Positions 19,458 to 29,172 of a DNA stretch of 64,000 nt are shown piece by piece. The notes under the pieces are model-generated. The model made no database searches and was not told where the DNA came from. It saw only the letters and a list, made by a program, of their open reading frames with translations. Source of the stretch: Sphingobacterium phlebotomi (lineage in GTDB: Bacteria; Bacteroidota; Bacteroidia; Sphingobacteriales; Sphingobacteriaceae); assembly GCF_008180195.1 (NCBI RefSeq), contig NZ_VTAV01000004.1:124001-188000 (forward strand), in the 5' to 3' direction. Both the position numbers and the translations under genes were made by a program. The stretch's first letter is position 1. Every line of letters starts with the position of its first letter.

Positions 19458-20671
19458 TATTTAAACTGTATTGTTTTAATCGGTGAGATCCGGCTAATGA
19501 GCATCGCGGGGATAAATAAAGTCAGCAATCCTATTATCACGATAGCAACGTTTAATCCAACAACTTCATACCAGACAATATCCATCGGCACATAATGAAT
19601 ATAATAGGTATAAGGATCCAATTTAAAGAAATGTGTCTGTGTTTGGAAAACATAAAGAGACATGGCGATTAAATTGCCTATGAGTAACCCCACACCGATA
19701 AGATACATAGAACCGTACAAAAACACCCGTCGGATTCCACCATTGGGATACCCTAGAGCCTTTAATATCCCGATCATAGAAGAACGTTCCAAAATACTGA
19801 TCAACAGCGAGGATACCATATTGATAACGGCTACAACAACCATTAATACAAAAATGATGTTATCGTTCATATCGAGCATATTCAACCAGTTAAAAATATC
19901 AGGCATTTGCTGCACAATATTAGTTGCATCCAGTTCGATGGGTAGCATTTTATCAATTTCCTGCGTCGTACTCTCCAATAGGTCGAAAGAGGTGATTCTA
20001 ATTTGATATGCACCCACTTCATTTTCCTGTAAGTCATTTAGCCTTCTAATCAAGTCCAGTGAGCCGATAACATACGTTTTGTCCAATTCCTCCGAATGGG
20101 TCGTATAAATGCCTTGAATAGTAAAAGGACGACGGCGTATTGGATCCTGTATAAAATACATAATGAACTTATCTCCTACATCCAATTGCAATCTGTTTGC
20201 TAAATATTCAGAGATCAAAAGTTGTGTATTACCCGCCGAGGAAAAATCAAGAGTGTCCCCTTTTACAATATTTTTCTGTAAATATTGCTGGTTATAACTT
20301 CTATCTACACCTTTCAATAGCACGCCCTCCACTTGTCCATCGACATTCATAATACCTGCTTTGGTAGCAAAAGGTATGATATCCACCACTTGCGGCAAAG
20401 CTTCTAGTTGTTTTAGATTTTCGGGTGATAGTTGAATAGGGGTATTTTCGTAGGAAGCGCTCAGGTCATTTTTCGTTACGACAATATCGCCGAAGAAACC
20501 TCTTTGTTTTTCAATGATTTCCCGTTTAAACCCATTGAGTATAGCCACAGACAAAATAATAGCGGAAATAGCCAGTGCCAATGCCCCTATAGTTACGCGG
20601 ACGATCAGCTTCGAAAAAGTCCGATGCCCCATGAATGTAATCCGTTTAGCTAAAAAGTAAGGAAAATTCAA
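19457..20671 (-). CDS. ABC transporter permease, LolC/LolE-like (FtsX domain)
   Basis: 404-residue permease. One N-terminal helix (ALALAISAIILSVAILNGFKREI), a large periplasmic MacB-type domain (residues about 50-265), then three C-terminal helices of the FtsX domain (IIFVLMVVVAVINMVSSLLI, LYGSMYLIGVGLLIGNLIAM, VVGLNVAIVIIGLLTLFIPAML). LolC/E proteins form the inner-membrane part of the lipoprotein-releasing complex LolCDE. No ATP-binding subunit is adjacent, which is usual in this phylum. The SILERSSMIGILKALGYP coupling segment between helices is conserved. The gene is divergent from fmt and coupled to the antiporter gene downstream. Confidence 0.85.
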   Translation of the reverse strand: MNFPYFLAKRITFMGHRTFSKLIVRVTIGALALAISAIILSVAILNGFKREIIEKQRGFFGDIVVTKNDLSASYENTPIQLSPENLKQLEALPQVVDIIPFATKAGIMNVDGQVEGVLLKGVDRSYNQQYLQKNIVKGDTLDFSSAGNTQLLISEYLANRLQLDVGDKFIMYFIQDPIRRRPFTIQGIYTTHSEELDKTYVIGSLDLIRRLNDLQENEVGAYQIRITSFDLLESTTQEIDKMLPIELDATNIVQQMPDIFNWLNMLDMNDNIIFVLMVVVAVINMVSSLLISILERSSMIGILKALGYPNGGIRRVFLYGSMYLIGVGLLIGNLIAMSLYVFQTQTHFFKLDPYTYYIHYVPMDIVWYEVVGLNVAIVIIGLLTLFIPAMLISRISPIKTIQFK

Positions 20672-20688
20672 GGTGAATATTAATTTTG

Positions 20689-20704
20689 TAACTTCGCAAA
20701 GTTA
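20689..20704. promoter_or_regulatory. -7 box palindrome between the LolC/E-like gene and fmt
   Basis: TAACTTCGCAAAGTTA has 6-bp palindromic arms. On the minus strand it contains TAACTTTG, an exact TAnnTTTG box 26 bases before the permease start; on the plus strand TAACTTCG is a one-mismatch box. TTTG at the -33 distance is not obvious on either strand. Confidence 0.4.
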
Positions 20705-20712
20705 ATAATTTT

Positions 20713-20727
20713 TGTCACTTAGCGACA
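20713..20727. promoter_or_regulatory. 15-bp palindrome upstream of fmt
   Basis: TGTCACTTAGCGACA is palindromic except at one pair of positions around its centre. It lies 31 bases before the fmt start and just upstream of the permease -7 box, a position suited to an operator. No binding protein is known to me for it. Confidence 0.3.
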
Positions 20728-20758
20728 TTTCGTTTTCAACACTAAAAATAGAAAATAT

Positions 20759-21673
20759 ATGCGGATTATTTTTATGGGCACTCCCGATTTTGCTGTTGCC
20801 TCTTTAGCGACGTTGTTACAGGCTGGCGAAGAGGTCGTCGCGGTTGTTACCACACCAGATAAACCAGCGGGCCGAGGACAGAAAATGCACGAATCAGCTG
20901 TTAAGAAATACGCTGTACAACAAGGATTGCCCGTATTGCAACCGGAGAAACTCAGAAATCCCGAATTTATCACCGCGCTTCAATCCTATCAGGCGGATCT
21001 ACAGATCGTCGTTGCTTTCCGTATGCTACCGGAAGTGGTATGGAATATGCCTTCTTTAGGTACTATCAATGTGCACGCATCACTCCTTCCACAGTATCGG
21101 GGCGCAGCTCCCATCAATCACGCGATTATCCACGGGGAAACCTACACAGGTGTGACTACATTTTTGCTACAACATAAAATCGACACTGGCAATGTTCTTT
21201 TTTCCCAACAGGTAGAAATTGGACCTCAAGATACAGCCGGTATATTGCATGATAAACTGATGGTTGCTGGAGCGGAAGTATTACTAAAAACCATCAATGC
21301 TATAAAAAATAACGATGTCCATCCAGTCCCCCAGGCAAAATTAGAAACCGCGGAGCTACGAACGGCACCAAAGATCTTTAAAGAAGATTGTAAAATCATA
21401 TGGGATAAACCTACAGATCAAGTATACAATCAAATAAGAGGATTGAGCCCCTATCCAGCTGCTTATACATTATTAAACGAGAAAGTTTTGAAAATTTTTG
21501 AGACGAAAAAAGGGCTGCCATTTGACAAAACACCCGGTGCATATGTCACTGACGGAAAAACATTTCTATCATTTGCTACGCAAGACGGCTCGCTTTCGGT
21601 CATTTCTCTTCAACTCGAAGGTAAAAAAAGGATGCAAATCGATGAGTTCTTGAGGGGGTATCGCTTTGATTGA
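20759..21673 (+). CDS. fmt: methionyl-tRNA formyltransferase
   Basis: 304-residue enzyme that formylates Met-tRNAfMet with 10-formyltetrahydrofolate for translation initiation. IIFMGTPDFAVASL is the N-terminal nucleotide-fold motif. NVHASLLPQYRGAAPINHAI near residue 107 carries the catalytic Asn-His and the folate-binding SLLPxYRGAAP signature, and HKIDTGNVL holds the catalytic Asp near residue 142. The C-terminal OB-like domain begins near residue 205 (IRGLSPYPAAYTLL). Length is normal. The gene ends 5 bases before the convergent small regulator. Confidence 0.98.
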   Translation: MRIIFMGTPDFAVASLATLLQAGEEVVAVVTTPDKPAGRGQKMHESAVKKYAVQQGLPVLQPEKLRNPEFITALQSYQADLQIVVAFRMLPEVVWNMPSLGTINVHASLLPQYRGAAPINHAIIHGETYTGVTTFLLQHKIDTGNVLFSQQVEIGPQDTAGILHDKLMVAGAEVLLKTINAIKNNDVHPVPQAKLETAELRTAPKIFKEDCKIIWDKPTDQVYNQIRGLSPYPAAYTLLNEKVLKIFETKKGLPFDKTPGAYVTDGKTFLSFATQDGSLSVISLQLEGKKRMQIDEFLRGYRFD

Positions 21674-21678
21674 CAGCG

Positions 21679-21891
21679 TCATTCCTCCTCTTTGATGTAC
21701 TCGATAATATCTCCTGGCTGGCAATCCAATGCTTTGCAAAGTGCTTCCAGAGTGCTCAACCGAATTGCTTTCGATTTTTGATTTTTGATGATAGAAAGAT
21801 TTGATAGCGTTATCCCCACACGATGGCTAAGCTCATTCAAGGAGACTTTTCTTTCGGACATAATCTTATCTAAATGAATTTTAATTGGCAT
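21679..21891 (-). CDS. small Xre/Cro-type helix-turn-helix regulator
   Basis: 70-residue protein made of a single HTH domain: LNELSHRVGITLSNLSIIK is the helix-turn-helix, followed by SKAIRLSTLEALCKALDCQPGDII, the closing helices of the Cro/C1 fold, and an acidic tail. This is the YozG-like class, often found beside DUF2975 membrane proteins; none is present here. Convergent with fmt. The target is unknown. Confidence 0.88.
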   Translation of the reverse strand: MPIKIHLDKIMSERKVSLNELSHRVGITLSNLSIIKNQKSKAIRLSTLEALCKALDCQPGDIIEYIKEEE

Positions 21892-22192
21892 AACTTCTCA
21901 CGTTAAATCTGACATATTGTACCTATGAGTAACAATCCTAACATATAATATGTTTTATTGATTATCAGAATTTTATTCCCATTCTAAATTAAAAACTTCA
22001 TAACAAAGGCGTTACAGCAGAGATTTTAGAAAAACAGATAAAACAAATTTTGGATTCTTACGTTTTACCTAAGAAACACAGTAGGTTTGGAATAATTTTT
22101 GCTATTAATTTTACACTAAACCCCCTATGTTAACTTCCTCATACAGAGTATTTAATTTACACTTATATGAAGGAACTATGGGTAAAATTCAC
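21892..22192. other. intergenic region upstream of rpoD with no gene seen
   Basis: A-T rich stretch of about 300 bases between the divergent small HTH gene and rpoD. It must hold the HTH gene's promoter and upstream control of rpoD, but I see no RNA gene, strong hairpin or repeat in it. Confidence 0.6.
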
Positions 22193-22200
22193 TATTTTTG
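22193..22200 (+). promoter_or_regulatory. -7 promoter box of rpoD
   Basis: TATTTTTG matches TAnnTTTG and lies 36 bases before the rpoD start. A good TTTG is missing at the -33 position. Confidence 0.45.
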
Positions 22201-22236
22201 CAGACATTTCAAAAGAGAAAGGTATTTATACATTAA

Positions 22237-23097
22237 ATGAGACAGCTCAAAATTACACAATCCATCACCAATCGCGAATCGCAGTCGTTAGACAAATATT
22301 TGCACGAGATTGGTAAAGTAGACTTAATTACCGCAGAAGAAGAAGTAATCTTGGCTCAACGCATCCGCGAAGGGGACCAAGTTGCTTTGGAGAAATTGAC
22401 AAAAACCAACTTACGTTTCGTTGTTTCTGTTGCCAAACAATACCAGAATCAAGGTCTTACATTAGGTGACTTGATTAATGAGGGCAATTTAGGCTTAATT
22501 AAGGCAGCAAAACGCTTCGATGAAACAAAAGGGTTTAAGTTTATCTCCTATGCCGTATGGTGGATTCGCCAGTCTATCCTGCAAGCGATTGCTGAACAGT
22601 CACGTATTGTGCGTTTACCTTTGAACCAAGTGGGCTCATTAAGTAAAATCAGCAAAGCTTTTTCCAAATTGGAGCAGGAATACGAACGCGAGCCGTCTCC
22701 GGAAGAATTGGCTGACATCCTGGAAACTACGGTTGACAAAGTGTCAGACACCTTAAGCAACTCAGGAAGACATGTGTCTATGGATGCACCATTTGTTCAA
22801 GGGGAAGAAAACACGCTTTTGGACGTCTTGGAAAATGCAGACCCGGATACAGATAGTATATTAATTGATGAGTCGCTATCTGAGGAGATTAAACGCTCAT
22901 TGGCAACCTTGACAGAGAGAGAACGTGAAATTATCGTCTTGTTTTTCGGATTAGGAACCAACCACCAATTATCCCTTGAGGAAATAGGTGAGAAATTTAG
23001 CTTGACAAGAGAACGGGTACGTCAAATCAAGGACAAAGCCTTACAGCGTCTTCGCCATACGTCGCGTAGTAAAATTTTAAAATCTTATTTAGGCTAG
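22237..23097 (+). CDS. rpoD: primary RNA polymerase sigma factor (sigma-70/RpoD, short Bacteroidota form)
   Basis: 286-residue housekeeping sigma factor. It begins directly at region 1.2 ([20 protein letters not shown]), with no region 1.1 or spacer, which is the normal Bacteroidota form. Region 2 contains [40 protein letters not shown] and the promoter-melting [18 protein letters not shown]. Region 3 follows, then region 4.2 ([30 protein letters not shown]) with the -33-element HTH. It recognises TTTG/TAnnTTTG promoters, many of which occur in this window. A strong terminator follows after about 20 bases. Confidence 0.97.
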   Translation: MRQLKITQSITNRESQSLDKYLHEIGKVDLITAEEEVILAQRIREGDQVALEKLTKTNLRFVVSVAKQYQNQGLTLGDLINEGNLGLIKAAKRFDETKGFKFISYAVWWIRQSILQAIAEQSRIVRLPLNQVGSLSKISKAFSKLEQEYEREPSPEELADILETTVDKVSDTLSNSGRHVSMDAPFVQGEENTLLDVLENADPDTDSILIDESLSEEIKRSLATLTEREREIIVLFFGLGTNHQLSLEEIGEKFSLTRERVRQIKDKALQRLRHTSRSKILKSYLG

Positions 23098-23118
23098 TCG
23101 CCGACAACATTATTAGCA

Positions 23119-23148
23119 ATGCGCAGCCCGAAAGCTGCGCATTTTTTT
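23119..23148 (+). terminator. intrinsic terminator after rpoD
   Basis: A 9-bp perfect stem ATGCGCAGC/GCTGCGCAT (23119-23127 with 23134-23142) with a CCGAAA loop is followed by seven Ts. An outer ATTAGCAA/TTGCTAAT pair could extend around it. It separates rpoD from the convergent M16 gene. Confidence 0.93.
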
Positions 23149-23166
23149 GTTCTTGCTAATTCTATC

Positions 23167-26019
23167 TTATTTTTCATCTGGCAGAAGAATAAACTTAAAC
23201 AGCCTGTCTTCTTGGAGATATTTGTTGGCGACTTCTTTAACGGATTCAACGGATATCTTATTCAAATCGTCTAAATAACGGTTAATATAGGTCGGATCTT
23301 CTCCACGTTGATAGGCACCTGAAATCTGGCCCATCCAAAATTTATTTTCTTTTAAAGAGAGCTCCAATTGACGTTTTTGTTCAATCTTGAATTTTTCCAG
23401 ATCAGAAGCCAAAGGACCATTTTGCTTTACTTTATTGATTTCATCCAATGCAGATGCTATCAAAGATTCATATCGATCTACACCTGTACCGAATGATACC
23501 GTAAAGCTATAACGATTTTTCGGTTGCTTACTTGTCGATGCTCTCGCCCCCGTTCCATATACACCACTTTCATCTTCTCGTAGACGCTCAATGAGCTTAA
23601 TACTTAACACACCTTCTAAAGCATTCATATTCAGGTTTTCCATTTCGTCATATATGTAATCTCCATAGTATGTCAACATCACATTCGCCTTTTCTTCCTG
23701 GCCCTTGCGCACCACTTTTTCAAAACCTTGTTTCGGCTCATAAAGACCTAAATCTTTCGCTTGTTCTTTGCGATCCGATACCGGCAAGGCGGCTAAATAA
23801 TGTTCTAGATAAGGTTTGATTTCCTCTTCCGTAAAAGAGCCGACAATCGTAAATACGAAATCTGAAGCATCTGCAAAACGTTCTTTATAGATCGCTAATG
23901 CCCGTTCTTTATCAATCTGTTTGATGCCTTCCTCAGAAACAGGCGTACGTCGAATACTTCCGTTATATAAGCTTTCCAAGATTGCTTTTCTAAAAACGAA
24001 ATTCGGATCACTCTCTTGATTACTAATCATAGACAACGATCTCGTAATAATGCTTTGGAATATATCGTCCTCGATTCGCGGTTCTGTAAAATAACCGTAA
24101 ATTAATTCGAATGCCGTGTTAAGCCCCTCTTTATCGGAGTAACCAGAGACACCTTCACTACGTTCACCAATAAAAGGGCTAATGTTAACATTTTTACCCG
24201 TCATATATTTACGGAGTTCGATGGTATTCAATTGGCCCACACCACTGCTATTAACCAAGCTAGCCGCTTGCGCAGCCGAAAAATAATCACTGTCACTATA
24301 CAGAGAGGTTCCTCCTGGGCTAAAAGCACTAATCAAAATTTCATCATTCTTAAACGTGGTGGGTTTCAAAACTACCTTTACACCATTACTCAACGTCAAT
24401 TCTTTAGCTTCTATCGTCGCGATATCTTTTGCTGAAGCAACATTACCTGTTTGAGGGTCTCTCGAAAGCAAGGGTAAATCAGATACTTTATCATCATATG
24501 CAGTGATCTCTTCCCGCTCTACTTCTGCAAACCATGCATTCACGTGTTGCTCATCCGGAAGACTTTCCTTTTCTTTATCAGGCGCCATAATAATGACATC
24601 CCGGTTTGTATCCACATAAAACTCCTTACCTATCTCCTCCACCTCTTTCAACGTTAAGGTAGGTAGCAATTGATTATATAGTTTATAGGAATCTTCATTG
24701 CTCAATGCAGGGTTATCTTCCAGATAAAAATTTAAATATCGGTTTACGTAACTATCCGATTTCTTCTTATCACGTTCAATATAAGCCGTTTCATTATTCT
24801 TCTGAATGGCAACTATTGCTCGTCCAAACTCCGTTTCTGTAAAACCATATTTTTGTACGCGTTCCAATTCACGAACCATTGCTTTAAATCCATTTTCAAA
24901 CTCGTTCGGTTTCGCAACGAAAAAAGCGGTATAGGCGTCTAACCCAGCCAAGAATCCCCCTATCCCGACGTTAGCTTGTATAAAGGGCGGATTAGCAGAT
25001 TGTGACAACTCGGAAAGGCGAGCATTTAGCATGTTATTATAGACCGATTTTAAAATGCTTCTTCTAAAGTCCCGGACAGTCTCCACCTTTTCTTCGGGAT
25101 GTTTTATGGAAATCTGCCCCAAGCTATACGTCATTTCAGGGTCTGTCACAGCTATAAACTGATTTTTATCCAATAAAGGCACTTTATGCTTCACGCGTTC
25201 CGTTGGGTTTTCAGGGGACTTCAAATCACCAAATAACCGGCGCACCTCCGATTCCATGGTCGCCACATCAATATCCCCAACGATGATCAACGCCTGTAAA
25301 TCGGGGCGGTACCATTTTTGATAAAAATTACGCAAAACTTCATGCGAAAAATTCCTGATAACCTCCTCTGTACCAATAGGTAGACGACTTGAATACAACG
25401 AATTATTCAACATAACGGGTAAATATTGGTCGCGCATACGTTGTTGAGCACCACGCCCCCCTCGCATTTCTTCCAGTACTACGCCCCTTTCCTTATCAAT
25501 TTCTTCATCTGCCAATAAAGCATCCTGCGCCCAATCCCGCATGACTTGAAGTCCATTTTTTAGCAGTTCGGGATCGTCAGAAGGAATAGGTAGTTGATAA
25601 ACCGTTTGATCGAAGCCCGTATAGGCATTAAGATCACTTCCAAAACGCACACCCGCACTTTGTAAATAGTTTACCAATTCATTTTTTGGGAAATGCTTCA
25701 GCCCATTAAAGTTCATGTGTTCCATAAAATGGGCCAAACCTAATTCTTCTTCCGTTTCCAAAATAGAACCAACTTTGGTTGCCAAATACATCGTGACACG
25801 ATCTTTGGGTTCTACATTTTTTCGGATGAAATATTGAAAGCCGTTTTCCAGTTTACCTATTTTGACTTCATGATCAAAAGGCAAAGGTGACTCCCATGAC
25901 AGCGTATCGACACGAAGAATACTTCGTGATTCTTCAAACATAGTCGTTGGGGTCGCTTGACTAAGCTGAAACAGTCCGGGCAATAAAAATGCTATTGCAA
26001 TAGGTTTTATTAAATTCAT
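23167..26019 (-). CDS. periplasmic two-domain M16 zinc protease
   Basis: 950-residue exported protease. A signal peptide covers about residues 1-22 (hydrophobic IAIAFLLPGLFQL). The zinc motif HFMEH is at residues 97-101, with the distal glutamate in ERGVVLEEMRG near residue 185. A second M16 domain starts near residue 545 (ELTLSNGVKVVLKPTTFKNDEILISAFSPGG) and lacks HxxEH, as expected for the clamshell partner half in PqqL/pitrilysin-type single-chain enzymes. It presumably degrades peptides in the periplasm; the substrate is unknown. It is monocistronic and convergent with rpoD. Confidence 0.93.
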   Translation of the reverse strand: MNLIKPIAIAFLLPGLFQLSQATPTTMFEESRSILRVDTLSWESPLPFDHEVKIGKLENGFQYFIRKNVEPKDRVTMYLATKVGSILETEEELGLAHFMEHMNFNGLKHFPKNELVNYLQSAGVRFGSDLNAYTGFDQTVYQLPIPSDDPELLKNGLQVMRDWAQDALLADEEIDKERGVVLEEMRGGRGAQQRMRDQYLPVMLNNSLYSSRLPIGTEEVIRNFSHEVLRNFYQKWYRPDLQALIIVGDIDVATMESEVRRLFGDLKSPENPTERVKHKVPLLDKNQFIAVTDPEMTYSLGQISIKHPEEKVETVRDFRRSILKSVYNNMLNARLSELSQSANPPFIQANVGIGGFLAGLDAYTAFFVAKPNEFENGFKAMVRELERVQKYGFTETEFGRAIVAIQKNNETAYIERDKKKSDSYVNRYLNFYLEDNPALSNEDSYKLYNQLLPTLTLKEVEEIGKEFYVDTNRDVIIMAPDKEKESLPDEQHVNAWFAEVEREEITAYDDKVSDLPLLSRDPQTGNVASAKDIATIEAKELTLSNGVKVVLKPTTFKNDEILISAFSPGGTSLYSDSDYFSAAQAASLVNSSGVGQLNTIELRKYMTGKNVNISPFIGERSEGVSGYSDKEGLNTAFELIYGYFTEPRIEDDIFQSIITRSLSMISNQESDPNFVFRKAILESLYNGSIRRTPVSEEGIKQIDKERALAIYKERFADASDFVFTIVGSFTEEEIKPYLEHYLAALPVSDRKEQAKDLGLYEPKQGFEKVVRKGQEEKANVMLTYYGDYIYDEMENLNMNALEGVLSIKLIERLREDESGVYGTGARASTSKQPKNRYSFTVSFGTGVDRYESLIASALDEINKVKQNGPLASDLEKFKIEQKRQLELSLKENKFWMGQISGAYQRGEDPTYINRYLDDLNKISVESVKEVANKYLQEDRLFKFILLPDEK

Positions 26020-26159
26020 TCGTAATTTAATTTGTTGTTTATAATAATCGAATACGGTAAACCTACAAAATTTCTATGGTTTTTCCTCATAGGTTTACGC
26101 AATATTTCGCGCGCGACACTAGATAAAGAATATTATTTGTTAGTAGAGAAATAATCACA

Positions 26160-26200
26160 CAAAAAGAAAACAGCGCTTTCTTTTTGTGAAAACGCTGTTT
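26160..26200 (-). terminator. intrinsic terminator after tRNA-Arg
   Basis: Read on the minus strand, AAACAGCG and CGCTGTTT form an 8-bp stem (26193-26200 with 26168-26175), followed by TTTTCTTTTT. It begins 9 bases after the tRNA 3' end. Confidence 0.8.
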
Positions 26201-26208
26201 AGAAGCTG

Positions 26209-26280
26209 TGTCCCCGACGAGATTCGAACTCATATCTTCAGAACCGGAATCTGAAATTCTATCCATTGAACTACGGAGAC
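26209..26280 (-). tRNA. tRNA-Arg(CCG)
   Basis: 72-base cloverleaf on the minus strand. The 7-bp acceptor stem GTCTCCG pairs with CGGGGAC (one G-U). The D arm is GTTC/GAAT, the anticodon stem TCAGA/TCTGA encloses loop TTCCGGT, giving anticodon CCG (reads CGG, arginine), and the T arm is ATGAG/CTCGT with loop TTCGAAT. The discriminator base is A. No CCA is encoded, as is usual in this phylum. Confidence 0.95.
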
Positions 26281-26358
26281 TGCGCTGGCAAAAATACTAT
26301 TTTTTACATTACTTTAAAATCGAAATGAAAAATATAAATTAAATACCAACAAATGCTT

Positions 26359-27000
26359 CTAATGATCATGATCGTGTTCATCAACCAAATGCACTTCTAC
26401 TTTTAAATCCAAGTCATTCGCTCCACTAAATTGCGTAAAATTCGAATTGCTCCAATCCGCAGCCGTAATATTCTCTTTTACACCCGGGTTCAGATGACGC
26501 AACACATAACGTAATACGAACGTATTCGCTTCTTCGACAACGGTCAGATAACCTGTGACACCTACATTCACCCGATTATTGTCTGCATCTCTGTCGGCAT
26601 AAACATATTCCAACACCCCATCCAAGCTTTCTGTTGGATTCTTTAGGATAAAGGCTTGATGAATATCATGTCTATCTATAAACGTTTGTTGGGTCTCCCG
26701 TCCGGCAAAATCGGTTGCAAACAATTCCAATCTGTAGGTTTTTCCGATATCTAAATGCAAGTGCGTTCCTTCTTTTGGCAGCATGTTTTCACCCTCAAAT
26801 ATGGCTTCTACTACTTCTGGATTATCGATATCGTTATAATGGAAATGATCACCATGTTCTTCCCGCTCTACTTCGGTAAAAACCAATTTAGCCGTACCTA
26901 CTTCTTCTTGGTCCTCCTCGGGAGTGGGATCATCTTTTGAACAGGATGGCGCAAAGAAAAGCACACTAATCGCTATAATAAAAAGATTAATTTGTTTCAT
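26359..27000 (-). CDS. histidine-rich lipoprotein of the putative metal-uptake operon
   Basis: 213-residue lipoprotein: signal and lipobox end at Cys20 (LFFAPSC), followed by an acidic linker (DDPTPEEDQEE). Histidine clusters occur early (EEHGDHFHYND near residue 48), in the middle (DRHDIHQAF) and at the very end (DEHDHDH). The body looks like a beta-sandwich of about 150 residues, ending with LDLKVEVHLVDEHDHDH. I do not recognise a named family with certainty. It is 13 bases after the TonB-dependent receptor gene and probably acts with it at the outer membrane, binding a transition metal such as zinc or copper (inference from the histidines and context). Confidence 0.82.
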   Translation of the reverse strand: MKQINLFIIAISVLFFAPSCSKDDPTPEEDQEEVGTAKLVFTEVEREEHGDHFHYNDIDNPEVVEAIFEGENMLPKEGTHLHLDIGKTYRLELFATDFAGRETQQTFIDRHDIHQAFILKNPTESLDGVLEYVYADRDADNNRVNVGVTGYLTVVEEANTFVLRYVLRHLNPGVKENITAADWSNSNFTQFSGANDLDLKVEVHLVDEHDHDH

Positions 27001-27013
27001 GATTTTGATAATT

Positions 27014-29125
27014 TTAAAATTGATAAGAAATTTTTAAGTTCATATTTCTACCCATTTGGTGGGCGAAGTACCGAAATCGATCCATATAGTCCTTATAGGA
27101 TCGGTTAAATAGATTTTCAACAGATAATGACACATTCCATGATGTGTCTGTTCTCCTTTTGATTTGCTTACTTGCCACGACATCAAACAAATGGTAAGCG
27201 GGTGGTGGTGCTACGTAATCCATCCCGTCCTCATACTGCGTTTGCTTTGCTACGAAGCGATGGGCAAACTTGAGATAACTTTCCGGTTGTGATTTACCAA
27301 AATAGGCCCAGGAAAAAGCGTGTTGAAGACGTGCTGCCGGAATATAAGGCAAATAGCTTCCCAACGCCACATTGCGTGCACGCACTATGGATGCACTTAC
27401 GTCATAATGAAACGTATTCAAAAATGCATATCGCAGTCGCAAATCAGTCCCATAAAAGAAAGCATCATGCTGCTGGTAAGCAAACAGTGGAAACGTACCT
27501 CTAATCGTTTGGCGAACAGCATCCGGATTCGGTTGTGCATAGATATAATCATACAACATCTGCGCATAAACATCCACCGTTGTCTGAAGACGCTCACCAC
27601 TCCATATAAAAGCATTTATCCATTTTAACCCTTTCTCACTGCGAAGATCAGGATTCCCTAGCTCATAGGTCGCACTTCCATGATGCACACCATCGCTATA
27701 CAGCTCATTGACGGACGGTGCCCGCCAAGCCAGGCCAATATTGCTTTTCCAACTTAGTTGTGGCGAAAAATGATAAAGGATACCCGCTGTTCCCGACATA
27801 TTGTGAAACCTACGGGTGTCCGTTAGAAGATACTGTTCTATCGTTCCGTTTTCATTGACCGCATCTCGCCTATAGCGATACCCTGCAATATCCAAATATT
27901 TGAAATCATAGCGAGCGCCTAACTCCGCATGCCACCTGTCGATATGAAATTCGTGGACGGCAAATATACCTGCTGTATAGCTGTCGAAATTAGGGATAAT
28001 AGGTGTCGTACCTGTACCTGGCGTATTATTGTTAACCTGTATCAAGGACTGCACACCTATCGAACTATTGCCCTGCTTCATCACGACATCCAAGCTCTGT
28101 GTCGTTAATACCATATCCGCCATAGGAACATCATCGGCCTCCACTCTTCGTAAATCGTACTCGAGCCGATGGTTTCGCTGCAACCCATACTGTATTTCTA
28201 ATCTGCGATTGGTTCGAAATTGGTGCTCCCACGAAGCTTTAACCAAATCATGCGTTACTTTTTGCCTTGGCGCCTCAATCTGATAGCTGAAATCGTAGCT
28301 TTCAAAAGGGCGTCCGTAGTCTATACGCGCTTGAATATCTTCAACCGTACCGATATGTGCACCCCGAAAGATACCCAACTGCGTTCCAAAATGACTAAAA
28401 TACAATTCCAATTGATTACTCTCTTTTCTATATTGCAGTGTTCCGGCATAATTGAATTCATCTACGCCCGTATTGCCCAAAAAGTAATCTGCCGATTTAT
28501 AATTTCCCAGTTTCTTACCGCTTGCCTGTATACGCCAACCTAATCCGGGAAGGGTTTTCACAGCCCCTTCCATTAGTGCATTTATTGCTCCTCCACGTCC
28601 GTTTGACTGTCCTATCAGATCTATATTCCCTTTCCACTCACGATCTAAATCAATGTCATTTGCAGAAATCAGTACAACACCTCCCAGCGCATCTGCTCCA
28701 TATCGAACACCTTGTGCTCCTTTCACTACCTCCAATTGGTCTGCGGTAAAAGGGTCTATTTCGGGTGCATGTTCGATGCCCCATTGCTGACCCTCTTGGC
28801 GAACACCATTATTCAAAATCAGAATCCGATTGCTATGGAGACCATTGATTACGGGCTTTGCGATGCTACTTCCCATTCCAATAGTGGATACACCGGAAAT
28901 ATCCGTTAGCGATTCCGCCAACGTTTTCCCTTTATTTCCCTGCACTTCCTGCGCCGAAAGACGGTGTACACTATGGGATATTTCACCTCTACGCCCAATG
29001 ACCTCCACATCTTGGAGATGGATAGAATCTTGTTCTTTTGCAGGCACGGAGTGCTCTTGTTGACCTTTACACAAGCCAACAAAAAACCATAGCACCCACA
29101 ATAGGGCTAAGCATTTATATTGCAT
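27014..29125 (-). CDS. TonB-dependent outer membrane receptor, probable metal uptake
   Basis: 703-residue receptor. Signal peptide about residues 1-21 (ALLWVLWFFVGLCKG). The plug domain follows: EVIGRRGEISHSVHRLSAQEV, then NGLHSNRILILNNGVRQEGQQWG and VKGAQGVRYGADALGGVVLI near residues 95-150. A 22-strand barrel ends with the terminal aromatic (KISYQF). It is of the classic non-SusC length, and no carboxypeptidase-like N-terminal extension is present. The neighbours, a His-rich lipoprotein and a His/Cys-rich small membrane protein, argue for a metal substrate, as in ZnuD-type receptors. Heme or cobalamin cannot be excluded from sequence alone. Confidence 0.88.
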   Translation of the reverse strand: MQYKCLALLWVLWFFVGLCKGQQEHSVPAKEQDSIHLQDVEVIGRRGEISHSVHRLSAQEVQGNKGKTLAESLTDISGVSTIGMGSSIAKPVINGLHSNRILILNNGVRQEGQQWGIEHAPEIDPFTADQLEVVKGAQGVRYGADALGGVVLISANDIDLDREWKGNIDLIGQSNGRGGAINALMEGAVKTLPGLGWRIQASGKKLGNYKSADYFLGNTGVDEFNYAGTLQYRKESNQLELYFSHFGTQLGIFRGAHIGTVEDIQARIDYGRPFESYDFSYQIEAPRQKVTHDLVKASWEHQFRTNRRLEIQYGLQRNHRLEYDLRRVEADDVPMADMVLTTQSLDVVMKQGNSSIGVQSLIQVNNNTPGTGTTPIIPNFDSYTAGIFAVHEFHIDRWHAELGARYDFKYLDIAGYRYRRDAVNENGTIEQYLLTDTRRFHNMSGTAGILYHFSPQLSWKSNIGLAWRAPSVNELYSDGVHHGSATYELGNPDLRSEKGLKWINAFIWSGERLQTTVDVYAQMLYDYIYAQPNPDAVRQTIRGTFPLFAYQQHDAFFYGTDLRLRYAFLNTFHYDVSASIVRARNVALGSYLPYIPAARLQHAFSWAYFGKSQPESYLKFAHRFVAKQTQYEDGMDYVAPPPAYHLFDVVASKQIKRRTDTSWNVSLSVENLFNRSYKDYMDRFRYFAHQMGRNMNLKISYQF

Positions 29126-29172
29126 TTATTTAAAAAATTTTAGGAATGTTGTATAAATCTGATTCTCGTGGA

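Noticed and set aside
22167..22300. Open frame (MKELWVKFTIF...) overlapping the rpoD start in another frame
   Set aside because: It spans the rpoD -7 box, runs into the conserved rpoD coding region and resembles no protein. Most likely chance.
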